A DNA stretch of 64,000 nt from Bythopirellula sp041737835 (GCA_041737835.1 JBGSQY010000018.1), one strand, 5' to 3'; numbered from the stretch's first letter, positions 43,195 through 52,807 are shown. Made by a program: numbers and translations. Notes: generated from the sequence alone by a model not told the origin.

Positions 43195-43528
43195 TTTCTC
43201 GCTTTTTTCTGAGCGCGACGAACCCTCAGTCTGCTCCGCCCGTAGCGTCGGTAGAGGGGTTCGGTATGGACAGATCGCCTGCTGACGGGTTAACTTCTAC
43301 GTTTCTTGCGGCGAGGCGGGACTCCCTACGGGCCAACGCGGCTCGTGCCGCAAGTGCCTGTCCTGATGAGACTTGGTGTTGGCGGGCCTAGCTCGACTAG
43401 CCACCTGAACGTTTCATTCCTGTAACCTGGGCGCTGGACACTCGTCCGGCTGATGCCTTCCTTAGACAACACGCGTTACGATTTGCTTTCCTAACACTGT
43501 AAGCGTCACCACGAATCGTGAGATCTCG
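43195..43528. other. Structured 334-bp intergenic region before the ABC operon
   Basis: No credible gene. CTTGCGGC (43305-43312) pairs perfectly with GCCGCAAG (43347-43354), enclosing CCC/GGG and GCGGC/GCCGC small stems; CTAG pairs at about 43388-43399, and GGAC/GTCC near 43438 add more. It could be a structured leader of the ABC operon or an RNA gene, but I match it to no known RNA family. Confidence 0.4.
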
Positions 43529-44296
43529 ATGACAGATACATTAGCAACGCCCGCTTCCTCCGGTGCGGCCCTGGCGGCCGAGCCGATGATCGAGGCCCTG
43601 GGCCTATCAAAATTCTATGGCAGCTTTGCCGCGTCGCGCGACGTGACATTCGCGATCAACAAGGGTGAAGTCGCCGCGTTCCTCGGACCCAACGGTGCGG
43701 GCAAAAGCACGACCATGAAGCTGCTCACCGGATATTTGGCACCCTCGGAAGGGGTTGCCAAGATTGCCGGCTACAACATGGCCACCGACCGGCTGAAGGG
43801 AGCCCAGCATTTGGGTTATCTCCCGGAAAATGGTCCGCTTTATCCCGACATGACGCCCCGCAGTTTGCTCACGTTTTTTGGTGAGATTCGCGGCATGAGC
43901 CCCAGCTTGCTGGAACAACGCATTGCGACGGTGATCAAGACCTGCCGACTCGAAGCTGTGATCGGCAAACCGATCGACAAGTTGTCGAAAGGTTATCGCC
44001 AGCGCGTCGGCATGGCCCAGGCAATCCTGCACGATCCCGACGTGTTGATTCTCGACGAACCAACTGCGGGCCTCGATCCCAATCAGATTCGCGAAGTACG
44101 CAAGATGATCCGCGAGTTGGGCCAAACCAAAACGATTTTGCTTTCGACGCACATCCTGCAAGAAGTCGAAGCGATGTGCAATCGCGTGGTCTTCATCAAC
44201 GAAGGCCGCCTGGTGTTCGATGGCACGCCGCACGATTTAGCTCGCGAAGAGCGCAACCTCGACGAAAAATTCCACGCTCTCACGAGCGCCGTATAA
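43529..44296 (+). CDS. ABC transporter ATPase, ABC-2 export type
   Basis: 255 aa. The nucleotide-binding domain is complete: GPNGAGKST (Walker A), LPENGPLYPDMTPRSLL (Q-loop region), LSKGYRQRVGMAQAI (signature), VLILDEPTAGLDP (Walker B) and LSTHILQEVEAMCNRV (H-loop). GldA-like ATPases of this type energise ABC-2 permeases. The permease-GldG fusion follows after 64 nt and DUF4340 after that, so the three genes form one system, like the gliding-associated Gld ABC unit that is also widespread in non-gliding bacteria. Confidence 0.95.
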   Translation: MTDTLATPASSGAALAAEPMIEALGLSKFYGSFAASRDVTFAINKGEVAAFLGPNGAGKSTTMKLLTGYLAPSEGVAKIAGYNMATDRLKGAQHLGYLPENGPLYPDMTPRSLLTFFGEIRGMSPSLLEQRIATVIKTCRLEAVIGKPIDKLSKGYRQRVGMAQAILHDPDVLILDEPTAGLDPNQIREVRKMIRELGQTKTILLSTHILQEVEAMCNRVVFINEGRLVFDGTPHDLAREERNLDEKFHALTSAV

Positions 44297-44360
44297 GACC
44301 ACTCGTTTATGAATTGTCAAACCAACAGCTTTTAAGTGAGTGAACAGGAAACCGACCGTT

Positions 44361-47189
44361 ATGCAATGGCACGTTCTTAAATCGATTTTCAAACGCGATT
44401 TTGTGAGCTACTTTTCCAATCCCACGGGCTATGCGTTTATTTGCGTGTTCGTCGTGCTCAGCTCGCTGGCCACGTTCTGGCCGCCAGAGTTCTTCTCGGG
44501 CAACTTGGCGAACCTCGATCAGCTGAGCCGTTGGCTGCCATTCATCATGCTGGTATTCATTCCGGCGATCACGATGAGCATCTGGGCGGAAGAACGTCGG
44601 CAAGGGACCGATGAATTGCTGCTCACCTCACCGGCGAGCGATTTGGACGTCGTGCTCGGTAAATATCTAGCCGGTGTGGCAATCTTCACGGTGTCGCTGC
44701 TGTTCTCGGCATTCTCAATCTTTTTGGTGTTCAAGTGGGGACTGGGCGACCCCGACGGCGGCTTGTTTATTAGCACCTATATCGGCTACTGGTTCATTGG
44801 CTTGGCGATGATTGCCATCGGCATGGTAGCTTCGTTTTTGACGCACAATTTGACGGTTGGTTTTATCCTGGGCACTTTGTTCAACATGCCGCTCGCGATG
44901 TTCGGTGTGGCCGATTGGTTCATCAAGAATCCGGCAGTTGCCCAAACCGTGCGGCAATGGAGCGCGCTCGAGCGTTTCCGCGACTTCGAGCGCGGCGTCA
45001 TCAGCCTCGGCGGCATCACGTACTTTGTGATGCTCACCGTGGTGATGCTTTATATTTGCATGGTGTTGATCGGTCGCCGGCACTGGAGTTCGCAGGAAGA
45101 AGGCAATTCTCAGGTCAGTCACTACATCGTCCGCGCGATTGCCCTGCTGGCCGTGGCGATTGGGGTGACGCAAATCGCGAACAATCGCAATTCGGTACGC
45201 GCCGATATCAGTAGCGCTCAATTGAGTTCGCTTTCGGACGATACGTTGACGCTCCTTGAAAAGCTGCGTGATGATCCCGATGCGAAGACGATTTACATCG
45301 ACACATATGTGAGCCCACAGGTCCCCACTGAATACGCCCCCTACAAAATCAACTTGCTCTCCACGCTGGCCGAATTGCAAGCTTTGAGCAACAACAAGAT
45401 TCGCGTTACTGAGCATGTGGTCGAAAACTACGGCCCCGAAGCGGTGCATGCCGAGCAAACCTACGGCATCACGCCCCGCGACGTGATTGTAACCAACGGC
45501 CGGGAACGGACTCAGGAATCGATCTTTCTGGGTGCGGCGATCACCTCCGGCCTGGGGAAAGTGGTGATTCCGTTTTTCGACAAAGGCATTCCCGTTGAAT
45601 ATGAATTGGTGCGTTCGATTTCGACCGTCACCCAAGAAAAAATGCTCAAGTTGGGCATCATCGACACGGGCATTCCCTTCTTGAATCCGTCGGCAGACCG
45701 CGGGCGCGAGTGGCCGTTGATTACCGAATTGCGGAAGCAATACGACGTCGACGATCGCGGCATCGATTTGACTCAACCGCTCAAAGGTAAGTACGACGTC
45801 CTGCTAGCGATTCAACCGTCGATGTTGGGGCCCGAGCAGATGGATCACCTCGTGGATGCGGTGCGCGAAGGCACACCAATCGCGGTTTTGGAAGATCCCT
45901 TCCCCTACTTCTATCCGCAGGACGTGCCAGGAACGGCCGAGCCACGCATGCAACCCAACATGGGAATGATGGGGATGTTCGGCGGCGGGGGCACGATTCC
46001 TAAGGGTGATATCAATCAACTGTGGCGTGTGCTAGGTGTGACGATCGACCCCACGCAAGTTATTTGGCAGGATTATCTGCCCGAGAAGAACCTTACGCCC
46101 TATGTCGATCCCCAATGGGTCTTTATCGATGCCGGCAATGGCGCGAAGGAACCCTTCAACATCGAGAACCCCATCACTTCGGGTCTCAATCAGTTGCTGC
46201 TGATTTATCCTGGTTCGGTCACCAAAGCCGAAGGCTCGAAGCTCGATTTCGATCAATTGATCGTCACGGGCAGCGGCAATGCGGGAACGGTCGACACAGC
46301 CGCATTGCAGCGGGGTCGGCCCAACAATGAAATCTTTAGCCGTCAGCTCACCAAGACTTCCTATATTCTGGGGGCTCAAGTGAACGGCACGGTCACCGAC
46401 GACGATCTTTTGCTGGCGGGTGTTACTTCGCCCAAGGAGAAAGCGGACGAAAAGAAGGATCCGGCCGACGAAGCCAAACCAGCCACAGAGGAAAAGGCTG
46501 CTGACGCAAAAGATGATGACGCCGCCAAACCCAAGGCCGAAGAGGACGACATCGATACGAGCGAAATCAAGGAACGTAAGATCAGCGCGGTGATTGTCAA
46601 CGACATCGACTGGATCATTCCTGACTTCTTCTCGATTCGACAAAGCGGCGACGGGGAATTGCTCACCGCCACGCAGAATGTGACGTTCATTCTGAATATC
46701 ATCGACTCGCTGGCAGGTGACGATCGCTTTATCGGCATTCGCAAACGGACCCGCGAGCATCGCACGCTGGCCAAGATTGACGAAGCGACCAAAAAGTATC
46801 GCGACGATGCTTTGGAACAACAGAAAGAATTTGTGGCCGAGATTCAGGCGGAAATTGAGCAAGCTCAAAAGCGTTTTGAAGAAAAACTCGCCGAAGTCGA
46901 CAAGATTCCTGGCCTCAGCCGCACGGCTCGCGAACAGCAACGAGAGGTCGTGCGTCTGCGCGAGACGGAACGCTTGAAAGCACAAATGGAGTCGATCGAA
47001 GCCAACCGCAACCGCCGGGTTAAACAAATCAGCTACGCCACGGACCAGGAAATTCGCGGTGTGCAGGATCGCTACAAACTTTATGCGATTCTGATCCCGC
47101 CGATTCCGCCGTTGTTGTTGGCGTTGTACGTGTTCTTCCGTCGACGTGGGGCCGAACAAGAAGGCATTGCCAAGACTCGGTTGCGTTAG
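44361..47189 (+). CDS. GldF-GldG fusion: ABC-2 permease plus intramembrane-type domain
   Basis: 942 aa from ATG 44361 (GTG at 44340 also in frame). Residues 1-250 are an ABC-2 permease with six membrane helices (FICVFVVLSSLATFWPP, WLPFIMLVFIPAITMSIWAEERRQGTDELLLTSP, YFVMLTVVMLYICMVLIG). Residue about 265 onward is the GldG-type part: membrane helix, then a soluble domain (TLLEKLRDDPDAKTIYIDTYVSPQVPTEYAPYKINLLSTLAEL, KLGIIDTGIP) and a Lys/Asp/Ala-rich linker (about 700-735). A long charged coiled-coil (about 820-890) and a last helix (YKLYAILIPPIPPLLLALYVFF) follow. Normally GldF and GldG are separate genes. Substrate is unknown. Confidence 0.9.
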   Translation: MQWHVLKSIFKRDFVSYFSNPTGYAFICVFVVLSSLATFWPPEFFSGNLANLDQLSRWLPFIMLVFIPAITMSIWAEERRQGTDELLLTSPASDLDVVLGKYLAGVAIFTVSLLFSAFSIFLVFKWGLGDPDGGLFISTYIGYWFIGLAMIAIGMVASFLTHNLTVGFILGTLFNMPLAMFGVADWFIKNPAVAQTVRQWSALERFRDFERGVISLGGITYFVMLTVVMLYICMVLIGRRHWSSQEEGNSQVSHYIVRAIALLAVAIGVTQIANNRNSVRADISSAQLSSLSDDTLTLLEKLRDDPDAKTIYIDTYVSPQVPTEYAPYKINLLSTLAELQALSNNKIRVTEHVVENYGPEAVHAEQTYGITPRDVIVTNGRERTQESIFLGAAITSGLGKVVIPFFDKGIPVEYELVRSISTVTQEKMLKLGIIDTGIPFLNPSADRGREWPLITELRKQYDVDDRGIDLTQPLKGKYDVLLAIQPSMLGPEQMDHLVDAVREGTPIAVLEDPFPYFYPQDVPGTAEPRMQPNMGMMGMFGGGGTIPKGDINQLWRVLGVTIDPTQVIWQDYLPEKNLTPYVDPQWVFIDAGNGAKEPFNIENPITSGLNQLLLIYPGSVTKAEGSKLDFDQLIVTGSGNAGTVDTAALQRGRPNNEIFSRQLTKTSYILGAQVNGTVTDDDLLLAGVTSPKEKADEKKDPADEAKPATEEKAADAKDDDAAKPKAEEDDIDTSEIKERKISAVIVNDIDWIIPDFFSIRQSGDGELLTATQNVTFILNIIDSLAGDDRFIGIRKRTREHRTLAKIDEATKKYRDDALEQQKEFVAEIQAEIEQAQKRFEEKLAEVDKIPGLSRTAREQQREVVRLRETERLKAQMESIEANRNRRVKQISYATDQEIRGVQDRYKLYAILIPPIPPLLLALYVFFRRRGAEQEGIAKTRLR

Positions 47190-47284
47190 GAAATATTGCC
47201 ACAGAGAGCACAGAGTTCACGGAGATTTGCTGAATGCTCTGGCATCTCCAATTGCTTACATAAGCTTGTGATGGGATTTTGATT

Positions 47285-49063
47285 ATGAGTGAAATGGCGA
47301 AAACTTTGACCTTCATGGCCGCTGGGGCCCTTGCGCTCATCGCCGCTTTTTTCGTCGTGCCGACGGATAAAACTGTTGATACCACCGAATTGATCGGACA
47401 GCACCTGAACGATTTCGACGCGGGTGATGCCAAGCGGATGAAGATCGTCAAGTTCGACTCGGATACGGCATCGACGCGCGAGTTTGAAGTTGCCGAAGAA
47501 AACGGGCTCTGGCGAATCCCTTCCAAAGAGGGTTATCCTGCCGACGCGACTAAGCAAATGGCTGAGGCAGCGACATCGTTGATCGATCGTGAAATCCTGC
47601 GCATCGCCGCGACGAGCCCCACCGAGCATGAAAAACTTGGCGTGGTGGACCCAACTGGCAAGCTCGACTCGAAAGCCCAAGGAGTCGGTACGCGGGTCAC
47701 GCTGCACGATATCGACAATTCGGTGCTGACCGACATGATCATCGGCAAGAAAGTGAAAGATGCCGATGGGCAACGCTATGTCCGTGACGCTGATAAAGAC
47801 GTGGTCTACGTCGTGAACATGGATCCCAAGGCTCTAACCACCAAATTCGAAGATTGGATCGAAGGGGATTTACTCACGATTAATCCCTTCGACGTCAAGC
47901 AAGTGGATATCAAGGACTACTCCGCTGAGTTGGTTTTCAATCCGTTGACTGCCAATATTCAAGCGCGTTGGGAACCCCGCGGCGAAATGGCTGTCACTTA
48001 TGACGAGGTCGATGCTAAGTGGAGCGCAAAATCGCTTAAAAAGTTCGACAAGGCCTCGAAGAAGTATGTCGATTTCCCAATCCCCGATGGCGAAGAACTC
48101 AACGAAGAAGTTCTTAACGCCTTGCGCGACGGTCTGGATGATTTGAAGATTGTCGACGTCGAGCGCAAGCCAGCCGGTTTGAGCGCCGACCTTAAGGCGG
48201 GCTCCGACTTTGCCAAAGACGCCGAAGCCGCCGAAGACTTGATGAATCGCGGTTTTGCTCCCATGACGAATGAAGAAACCAAGCAGGAAGATATCCTGTC
48301 TTCTGAAGGCGAAGTGATTTGCTCGCTCAAGGATGGTGTGGAATACGTGCTGCGGTTTGGCAATTTGCAGGTCGATAGCCAAGGCACCGACAAGCCGTCG
48401 GAGGAAGTGGAAGGTCAACCTGAAACCGCCGATAAGAAATCCAACGATAGCGTCAATCGCTATATGTTTGTGATGGCCCGTTTCAATGAAAACATGATCG
48501 AAAAGCCAGAGCTAGAAGAGTTGCCGGCACTGCCAGCCGACGCCCCTGCAGAAGAAACACCCGCCGAGGCGAGTGAAGAAACTCCGGCCGAGAGTGCTGA
48601 AACCACCGATGAAGCTGCACCTGCCGAGGCAACCGCGGACGCGGAGAAGCCGGAAGCTGAAACCAAGGAGAACAGCGAGTCAACTACTGGTGAAGCCGAA
48701 TCTCCCGAGGCTGTGGCTGATGCCGTTGAGGGCGAAGAAGCCAAGCCTGATGATGCCGAAGAGCAAGCCAAGCAAAAAGAGCTGGAAGACATCATCGCCG
48801 CGCGCAAGGAAATCGAACAAGAAAACCAACGCCGCATGGACGAATACAACGCCAAGATCAAGGCGGGTAAGGAAAAGGTCGCCGAGCTGAACGAACGCTT
48901 TGGCGATTGGTATTACGTCATTTCCAACGACGTGTATCAGCAGGTTCACTTAGGGCTCGAGAAGATTCTGCACAAGAAGGGCGAGAAGCCCGCCGGTGAA
49001 GCCGCCGCGACGGGGATTCCGGGCATGCCGAATATGCCATTCGCGAATCCGCCGGCTCAGTGA
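47285..49063 (+). CDS. DUF4340 domain protein of the ABC system
   Basis: 592 aa from ATG 47285. An N-terminal helix (LTFMAAGALALIAAFFVVP) anchors it. Residues about 30-330 have the DUF4340 pattern: TREFEVAEENGLWRIPSKEGYPADATKQMAEAATSLIDREIL, TLHDIDNSVLTDMIIGKKV, RYVRDADKDVVYVVNMDP, WIEGDLLTINPFDVKQV. An Ala/Glu/Pro/Thr-rich linker (about 410-490, EETPAEASEETPAESAE) precedes a helical end. It closes the ATPase-permease-DUF4340 unit. DUF4340 proteins accompany GldG-type transporters and probably act as the extracytoplasmic partner. A hairpin terminator follows. Confidence 0.88.
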   Translation: MSEMAKTLTFMAAGALALIAAFFVVPTDKTVDTTELIGQHLNDFDAGDAKRMKIVKFDSDTASTREFEVAEENGLWRIPSKEGYPADATKQMAEAATSLIDREILRIAATSPTEHEKLGVVDPTGKLDSKAQGVGTRVTLHDIDNSVLTDMIIGKKVKDADGQRYVRDADKDVVYVVNMDPKALTTKFEDWIEGDLLTINPFDVKQVDIKDYSAELVFNPLTANIQARWEPRGEMAVTYDEVDAKWSAKSLKKFDKASKKYVDFPIPDGEELNEEVLNALRDGLDDLKIVDVERKPAGLSADLKAGSDFAKDAEAAEDLMNRGFAPMTNEETKQEDILSSEGEVICSLKDGVEYVLRFGNLQVDSQGTDKPSEEVEGQPETADKKSNDSVNRYMFVMARFNENMIEKPELEELPALPADAPAEETPAEASEETPAESAETTDEAAPAEATADAEKPEAETKENSESTTGEAESPEAVADAVEGEEAKPDDAEEQAKQKELEDIIAARKEIEQENQRRMDEYNAKIKAGKEKVAELNERFGDWYYVISNDVYQQVHLGLEKILHKKGEKPAGEAAATGIPGMPNMPFANPPAQ

Positions 49064-49079
49064 AATGGCGCCAAAAACT

Positions 49080-49098
49080 CCGACCTCAAAGAGGTCGG
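49080..49098 (-). terminator. Terminator hairpin between convergent genes
   Basis: CCGACCTC (49080-49087) and GAGGTCGG (49091-49098) form an 8-bp stem with an AAA loop. On the minus strand it starts 8 nt past the DUF971 stop and is followed by AGTTTTTGG, a good intrinsic terminator; on the plus strand it lies 16 nt after the DUF4340 stop. Confidence 0.7.
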
Positions 49099-49106
49099 CT
49101 ACAGTT

Positions 49107-49421
49107 TCAACTAACCGTGCCCAATTCGCGTAACAGTTCGAGAGTGAAGAGCCCCGTATCGTGGCCGTCGCTGAACTCGATGCTGTACGCATAGTGCCCG
49201 AGCGGTTCCATCTTCGTGATCCGCAAAGCCTGTGTTTCCTCGGCACGCAAAATGGGGAGCGCCATCGGCTCGGGTTCGGCGCTGCGTTTCTCCAAACACG
49301 TCGCGCACGGGCAATTGTTCCGCAGTTCGCGAACGGAATATTGTCGCGTTTGACCGTCACTCCAGACGATCTGTAAGCGATCGGGGGCGATGAGACTTAA
49401 TTGGCTTGGTTGAAAATTCAC
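49107..49421 (-). CDS. DUF971 domain protein
   Basis: 104 aa from a GTG at 49421 that has AGGAGAGG six bases upstream; the open frame extends to 49532 into the previous gene but without family sequence. The chain (FQPSQLSLIAPDRLQIVWSDGQTRQYSVRELRNNCPCATCLEKR, HYAYSIEFSDGHDTGLFTLELLREL) is DUF971, a small domain also found at the N-terminus of gamma-butyrobetaine hydroxylase and near Fe-S/Mrp proteins. The CPCATC cysteines could bind metal. It ends the sigma-54/PaaK group, with a 82-nt gap. Confidence 0.85.
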   Translation of the reverse strand: MNFQPSQLSLIAPDRLQIVWSDGQTRQYSVRELRNNCPCATCLEKRSAEPEPMALPILRAEETQALRITKMEPLGHYAYSIEFSDGHDTGLFTLELLRELGTVS

Positions 49422-49503
49422 TGTAGTCCTCTCCTGCTCAACATCAGAAACCGGACGCTGCTGCGTGTCGGCTATGACATCCAGTTGCCTGCTGTAACCT
49501 TCA

Positions 49504-50790
49504 CTAATCGCCGACTTGGCGCTGATCGACAAATCGTTTGCCTTTTCCTTCGTAGCGTGGCAGCGATGTCGGTGGTGCGAGTTGCACTACGACTTTTAAG
49601 CCGAGCCGCAATTCCAGTTCCTCGGCAATGCGGGCAGGCTGCTGAAGATGATCTTCCACTTCGACGAGCATTTCGTCCATCGCGCCACGTTTGCGGACCG
49701 TGAAACGATATTCGACCACCTCGGGAAAGCTGTGCATAATCTGTTCGATCGAACTGGGAAAGATATTCACCCCGCGCACAACGAGCATATCGTCGGCACG
49801 GCCCAGCACTCCCCCTTTGAGCAAAACGAAACGGCTCTCTCCGGTTGCCGACCAAACGGGGCGAACCAAATCGCCTGTGCGATAGCGAATCACCGGCATT
49901 CCGTAGCGACCGAGCGAGGTAAGCACAAGCTGTGAAAGTTCTCCTTCTTGAACAGGCTCGCCCGTGTCGACCGAAAGAAACTCGGCGATGAATTCACTTT
50001 CGATAACGTGCAGTCCGCTCGCCGCGGCATCGCCGAAGCCCCAGGCACCCACTTCGCTCGCTCCGCTATGATCGGTCACTTGCGCTTGCCAGGCCGATTC
50101 GATGCGAGCGCGCGTGGCGGGGATTGAGCCCCCTGCCTCGCCAGCAACGATGATCTTTTCGATTGCACAGTGTGCGGGGAGATCGATTTTGTGTTCCGCT
50201 GCCACCTCCGCCAAATGCAATGCATACGTCGGCGTACACAGAAGCACCGTCGCCCCGGTCCGTTGCAATAAGTCCAAGCGACCGAGCGTGCTTGTTCCAC
50301 CGCCGGGAATCACCATCGCACCGCGTGCGACAAGTGCGTCGTGCGCGCTCCAAAATCCGATAAACGGTCCGAACGAAAACGCCAACATCGCACGATCTGC
50401 AGCCGTCACTGCTGCGGCATCGAGCACATATTGCCAGCAATCGATCCACCACTGCCAATCTTCTGCAGTATCAAGCACAGGGAATGGCCGGCCGTGCGTC
50501 CCAGAAGTTTGATGGTAACGCACATACTTTTCCAACGGCCAAGTGAGATTGGTAGCAGCCAGCGGTGAAGCGACTGCGGCCGTCAGTTCGTCTTTATGCG
50601 TGAGTGGCAACTCAGCAAGTTGCTCAAGGGCCGTGAATTCTCGCGGGATATTTGCCAGCTTGGCCGCGTAAAAATTGTTGGATGGCAGGATCTTGGCAAG
50701 CAACTTATTCAATCGTTGCAGTTGATATTCCGCGAGTTCCGCGCGGCTAAAATTCTGAAGGCGACGGCGTTCGGCAAAGTCATCATGCAT
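49504..50790 (-). CDS. Phenylacetate-CoA ligase-like AMP-forming enzyme
   Basis: 428 aa, typical of the short PaaK-like branch. ANL-superfamily signs: the phosphate loop YHQTSGTHGRPFP, AFSFGPFIGFW, the conserved acidic stretch TDHSGASEVGAWGFG and RYRTGDLVR, then DDMLVVRGVNIFPSSIEQIM and a C-terminal lid. It should activate an acid with ATP to an acyl-AMP and CoA thioester; the acid cannot be told. The ATG at 50790 lies 18 nt after the stop of the sigma-54 activator, so the two form an operon, unlike classical paa clusters. No further paa genes are present. Confidence 0.88.
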   Translation of the reverse strand: MHDDFAERRRLQNFSRAELAEYQLQRLNKLLAKILPSNNFYAAKLANIPREFTALEQLAELPLTHKDELTAAVASPLAATNLTWPLEKYVRYHQTSGTHGRPFPVLDTAEDWQWWIDCWQYVLDAAAVTAADRAMLAFSFGPFIGFWSAHDALVARGAMVIPGGGTSTLGRLDLLQRTGATVLLCTPTYALHLAEVAAEHKIDLPAHCAIEKIIVAGEAGGSIPATRARIESAWQAQVTDHSGASEVGAWGFGDAAASGLHVIESEFIAEFLSVDTGEPVQEGELSQLVLTSLGRYGMPVIRYRTGDLVRPVWSATGESRFVLLKGGVLGRADDMLVVRGVNIFPSSIEQIMHSFPEVVEYRFTVRKRGAMDEMLVEVEDHLQQPARIAEELELRLGLKVVVQLAPPTSLPRYEGKGKRFVDQRQVGD

Positions 50791-50808
50791 GGAATCATAA
50801 GAGCGCGA

Positions 50809-52668
50809 TCAACGCTGAATGTTGTAGATCTCGATTTTGCGGTACAACGTGGCCCGGCCAATGTTCAGCAGCTTCGCGGCTTCGGGCACATTGCCGTCGC
50901 TGCGCTTAAGCGCTTCCACGATGAGTTTCTTTTCCCAGCGGTCGATTTCCAACGTGTCGAGGTCTTCGCTGCCACCATCGCGAAGGCCCAAATCGCGCGG
51001 GCGAATCCCATCGTCTTCAGCCAGCACCACCGCGCTATCGATCACGTTCCGCAATTGCCGCACATTGCCCGGCCAACGATATTCCAACAGCCGCGCGCGG
51101 GCAGGCTCCGAGAGTTCCAGCTGGGGTCGGCCGCGCTGTTTGCGGTAGTGATCCAAGAAGAAGTTCACGAGCAAGTCGATATCTTCACCACGCTCACGCA
51201 GCGGCGGGATGAACAGTTCAAACACGCTGAGGCGATAATACAAATCTTCGCGAAATTTGCGCTCGCGGACGTAAGTTTGCAAGTCTTGATTCGTGGCGGC
51301 CAGCACACGCACATCCACTTGCACTTCCTGCGTGGAACCGACTGGCAAGAACGGATGCCCTTCAAGAATGCGTAACAGCTTCGCTTGTCCTTCAAGCGAT
51401 AACTCACCGATCTCGTCCAAGAACAGCGTGCCCAAATCGCATTGCTGGAAATAGCCAATGTGATCACGGTCGGCACCGGTGAATGAACCCGTCTTATGGC
51501 CGAAGAGTTGGCTCTCCATTAAGTCGTGGGGAATCGCCGCGCAGTTGACCGAGATCATCGGTCGGTCCGCGCGATGGCTGGAACGGTGAATCGCGCGGGC
51601 CACCAATTCTTTGCCTGCCCCGCTTTCGCCACGAATCAGCACGCAACCCGACGCCGCGCTGACGCGCTTGATTTTGTTCTTGAGTTCGAGCATCGGCCGG
51701 CTGTCGCCGATCAACTCGTCGTAACCGGGCGACGCGCTTTTGAGGCGTTGATAGTCGTTTTTCATGCTCACGGCGGTACGCGCCCGCACGAGCGAAATCG
51801 TCGCCAAATTCGCCACTGCGATCACAAAATCAAAATCGGATTGGCGAAACCGACCGTCGCGCAGGTAAACATGGATCGCGCCAATCGTGCGGCGTTCGCC
51901 GTCGGGGCCTTTTTGGACCAGTGGGGCACACACGGCGTCGGCAAACGTCACACTACTTTTGGCCGATGTGCCAGCAGATTGATTAGCCACCCAAATCGCG
52001 TGACCTTGCCGCATCACTAGCTCGGTGAGCGATTTACTCAACCGCACCGAATCGACCGCTTCTTTGGGAATCACATGCTTGGGCCGCAACTGATCGTCGT
52101 CATCAACCCACAAGAACCCCACGACCGCCGCCTTGGTTCGTTCCCGCAACAAACTGAGAGCGATTTGAATCACCATCTCGGGATCGTCGCAACCCAGCAA
52201 ATGTATGCTCAGTTGATAGAGCAACACGAGTTCTTGGACCTGCTCCGGCGTGGGGAGCGCTGCCAGCACTTCTTGATTCGTTTGTTGCACAGCGATCGGC
52301 ATGTCTTGCACGATGGTTTGCGTGAGGCTCACGTCGTCGGTGTCGGCGGTGGCCGGCTCATCCGTCAGGTGAAAGTCAAACGCATACGAACCGATTTGCA
52401 GTGAATGCCCATCGCCCAAGGTCGCCTGCTGATCGATCTTCTGACCGTTCACGAGCGTGCCGTTGCGGCTTTGTTGATCGCGGACCACCCAGCCGTCATC
52501 TTCGTAGCTGATGATCGCATGCACCCGCGAGCACATGGGATCGGGCACGGTGATATGGCAATCCGTGCCGCGGCCCAAGAGCGTATCGCGAGCGGGGTCC
52601 AACGTAAAATTGGTGCCCGCACGATTGCCCGTTTTGATAGTGAGATAAGCGTACAAGAATGCAAGCAC
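50809..52668 (-). CDS. Sigma-54 activator with FHA and GAF domains
   Basis: 619 aa. An FHA domain (about 10-100, DTLLGRGTDCHITVPDPMCSRVHAIIS, RNGTLVNGQKI) is followed by a GAF-like domain (about 150-300), the AAA+ sigma-54 interaction domain with ELIGDSRPML, GESGAGKELVARAIH (Walker A), the loop GSFTGA (canonical GAFTGA with one change), LGTLFLDEIGELSLEGQAKLLRILE, and a Fis-type HTH (GNVPEAAKLLNIGRATLYRKIEIY). It activates sigma-54 promoters, with FHA sensing a phosphothreonine partner in place of a receiver domain. The start is GTG at 52668, or TTG at 52656. It heads an operon with the PaaK-like gene. Confidence 0.93.
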   Translation of the reverse strand: MLAFLYAYLTIKTGNRAGTNFTLDPARDTLLGRGTDCHITVPDPMCSRVHAIISYEDDGWVVRDQQSRNGTLVNGQKIDQQATLGDGHSLQIGSYAFDFHLTDEPATADTDDVSLTQTIVQDMPIAVQQTNQEVLAALPTPEQVQELVLLYQLSIHLLGCDDPEMVIQIALSLLRERTKAAVVGFLWVDDDDQLRPKHVIPKEAVDSVRLSKSLTELVMRQGHAIWVANQSAGTSAKSSVTFADAVCAPLVQKGPDGERRTIGAIHVYLRDGRFRQSDFDFVIAVANLATISLVRARTAVSMKNDYQRLKSASPGYDELIGDSRPMLELKNKIKRVSAASGCVLIRGESGAGKELVARAIHRSSHRADRPMISVNCAAIPHDLMESQLFGHKTGSFTGADRDHIGYFQQCDLGTLFLDEIGELSLEGQAKLLRILEGHPFLPVGSTQEVQVDVRVLAATNQDLQTYVRERKFREDLYYRLSVFELFIPPLRERGEDIDLLVNFFLDHYRKQRGRPQLELSEPARARLLEYRWPGNVRQLRNVIDSAVVLAEDDGIRPRDLGLRDGGSEDLDTLEIDRWEKKLIVEALKRSDGNVPEAAKLLNIGRATLYRKIEIYNIQR

Positions 52669-52807
52669 AGCGAAGGACGAAGCGGAAAACTGCTAAGCTG
52701 TATCGTAACGAACGGCACGCATTTTGGAAAATAGGAGAAGCCCGTCGAACACCGGAAATCAACGCGAATCGAGCGATTCCCACGGCCCAGGCCACAGGCC
52801 GAAGTTC

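Noticed and set aside
43361..43410. CTGATGAG resembling the hammerhead ribozyme core
   Set aside because: The required GAAA after stem II and the matching cleavage triplet arrangement are absent.
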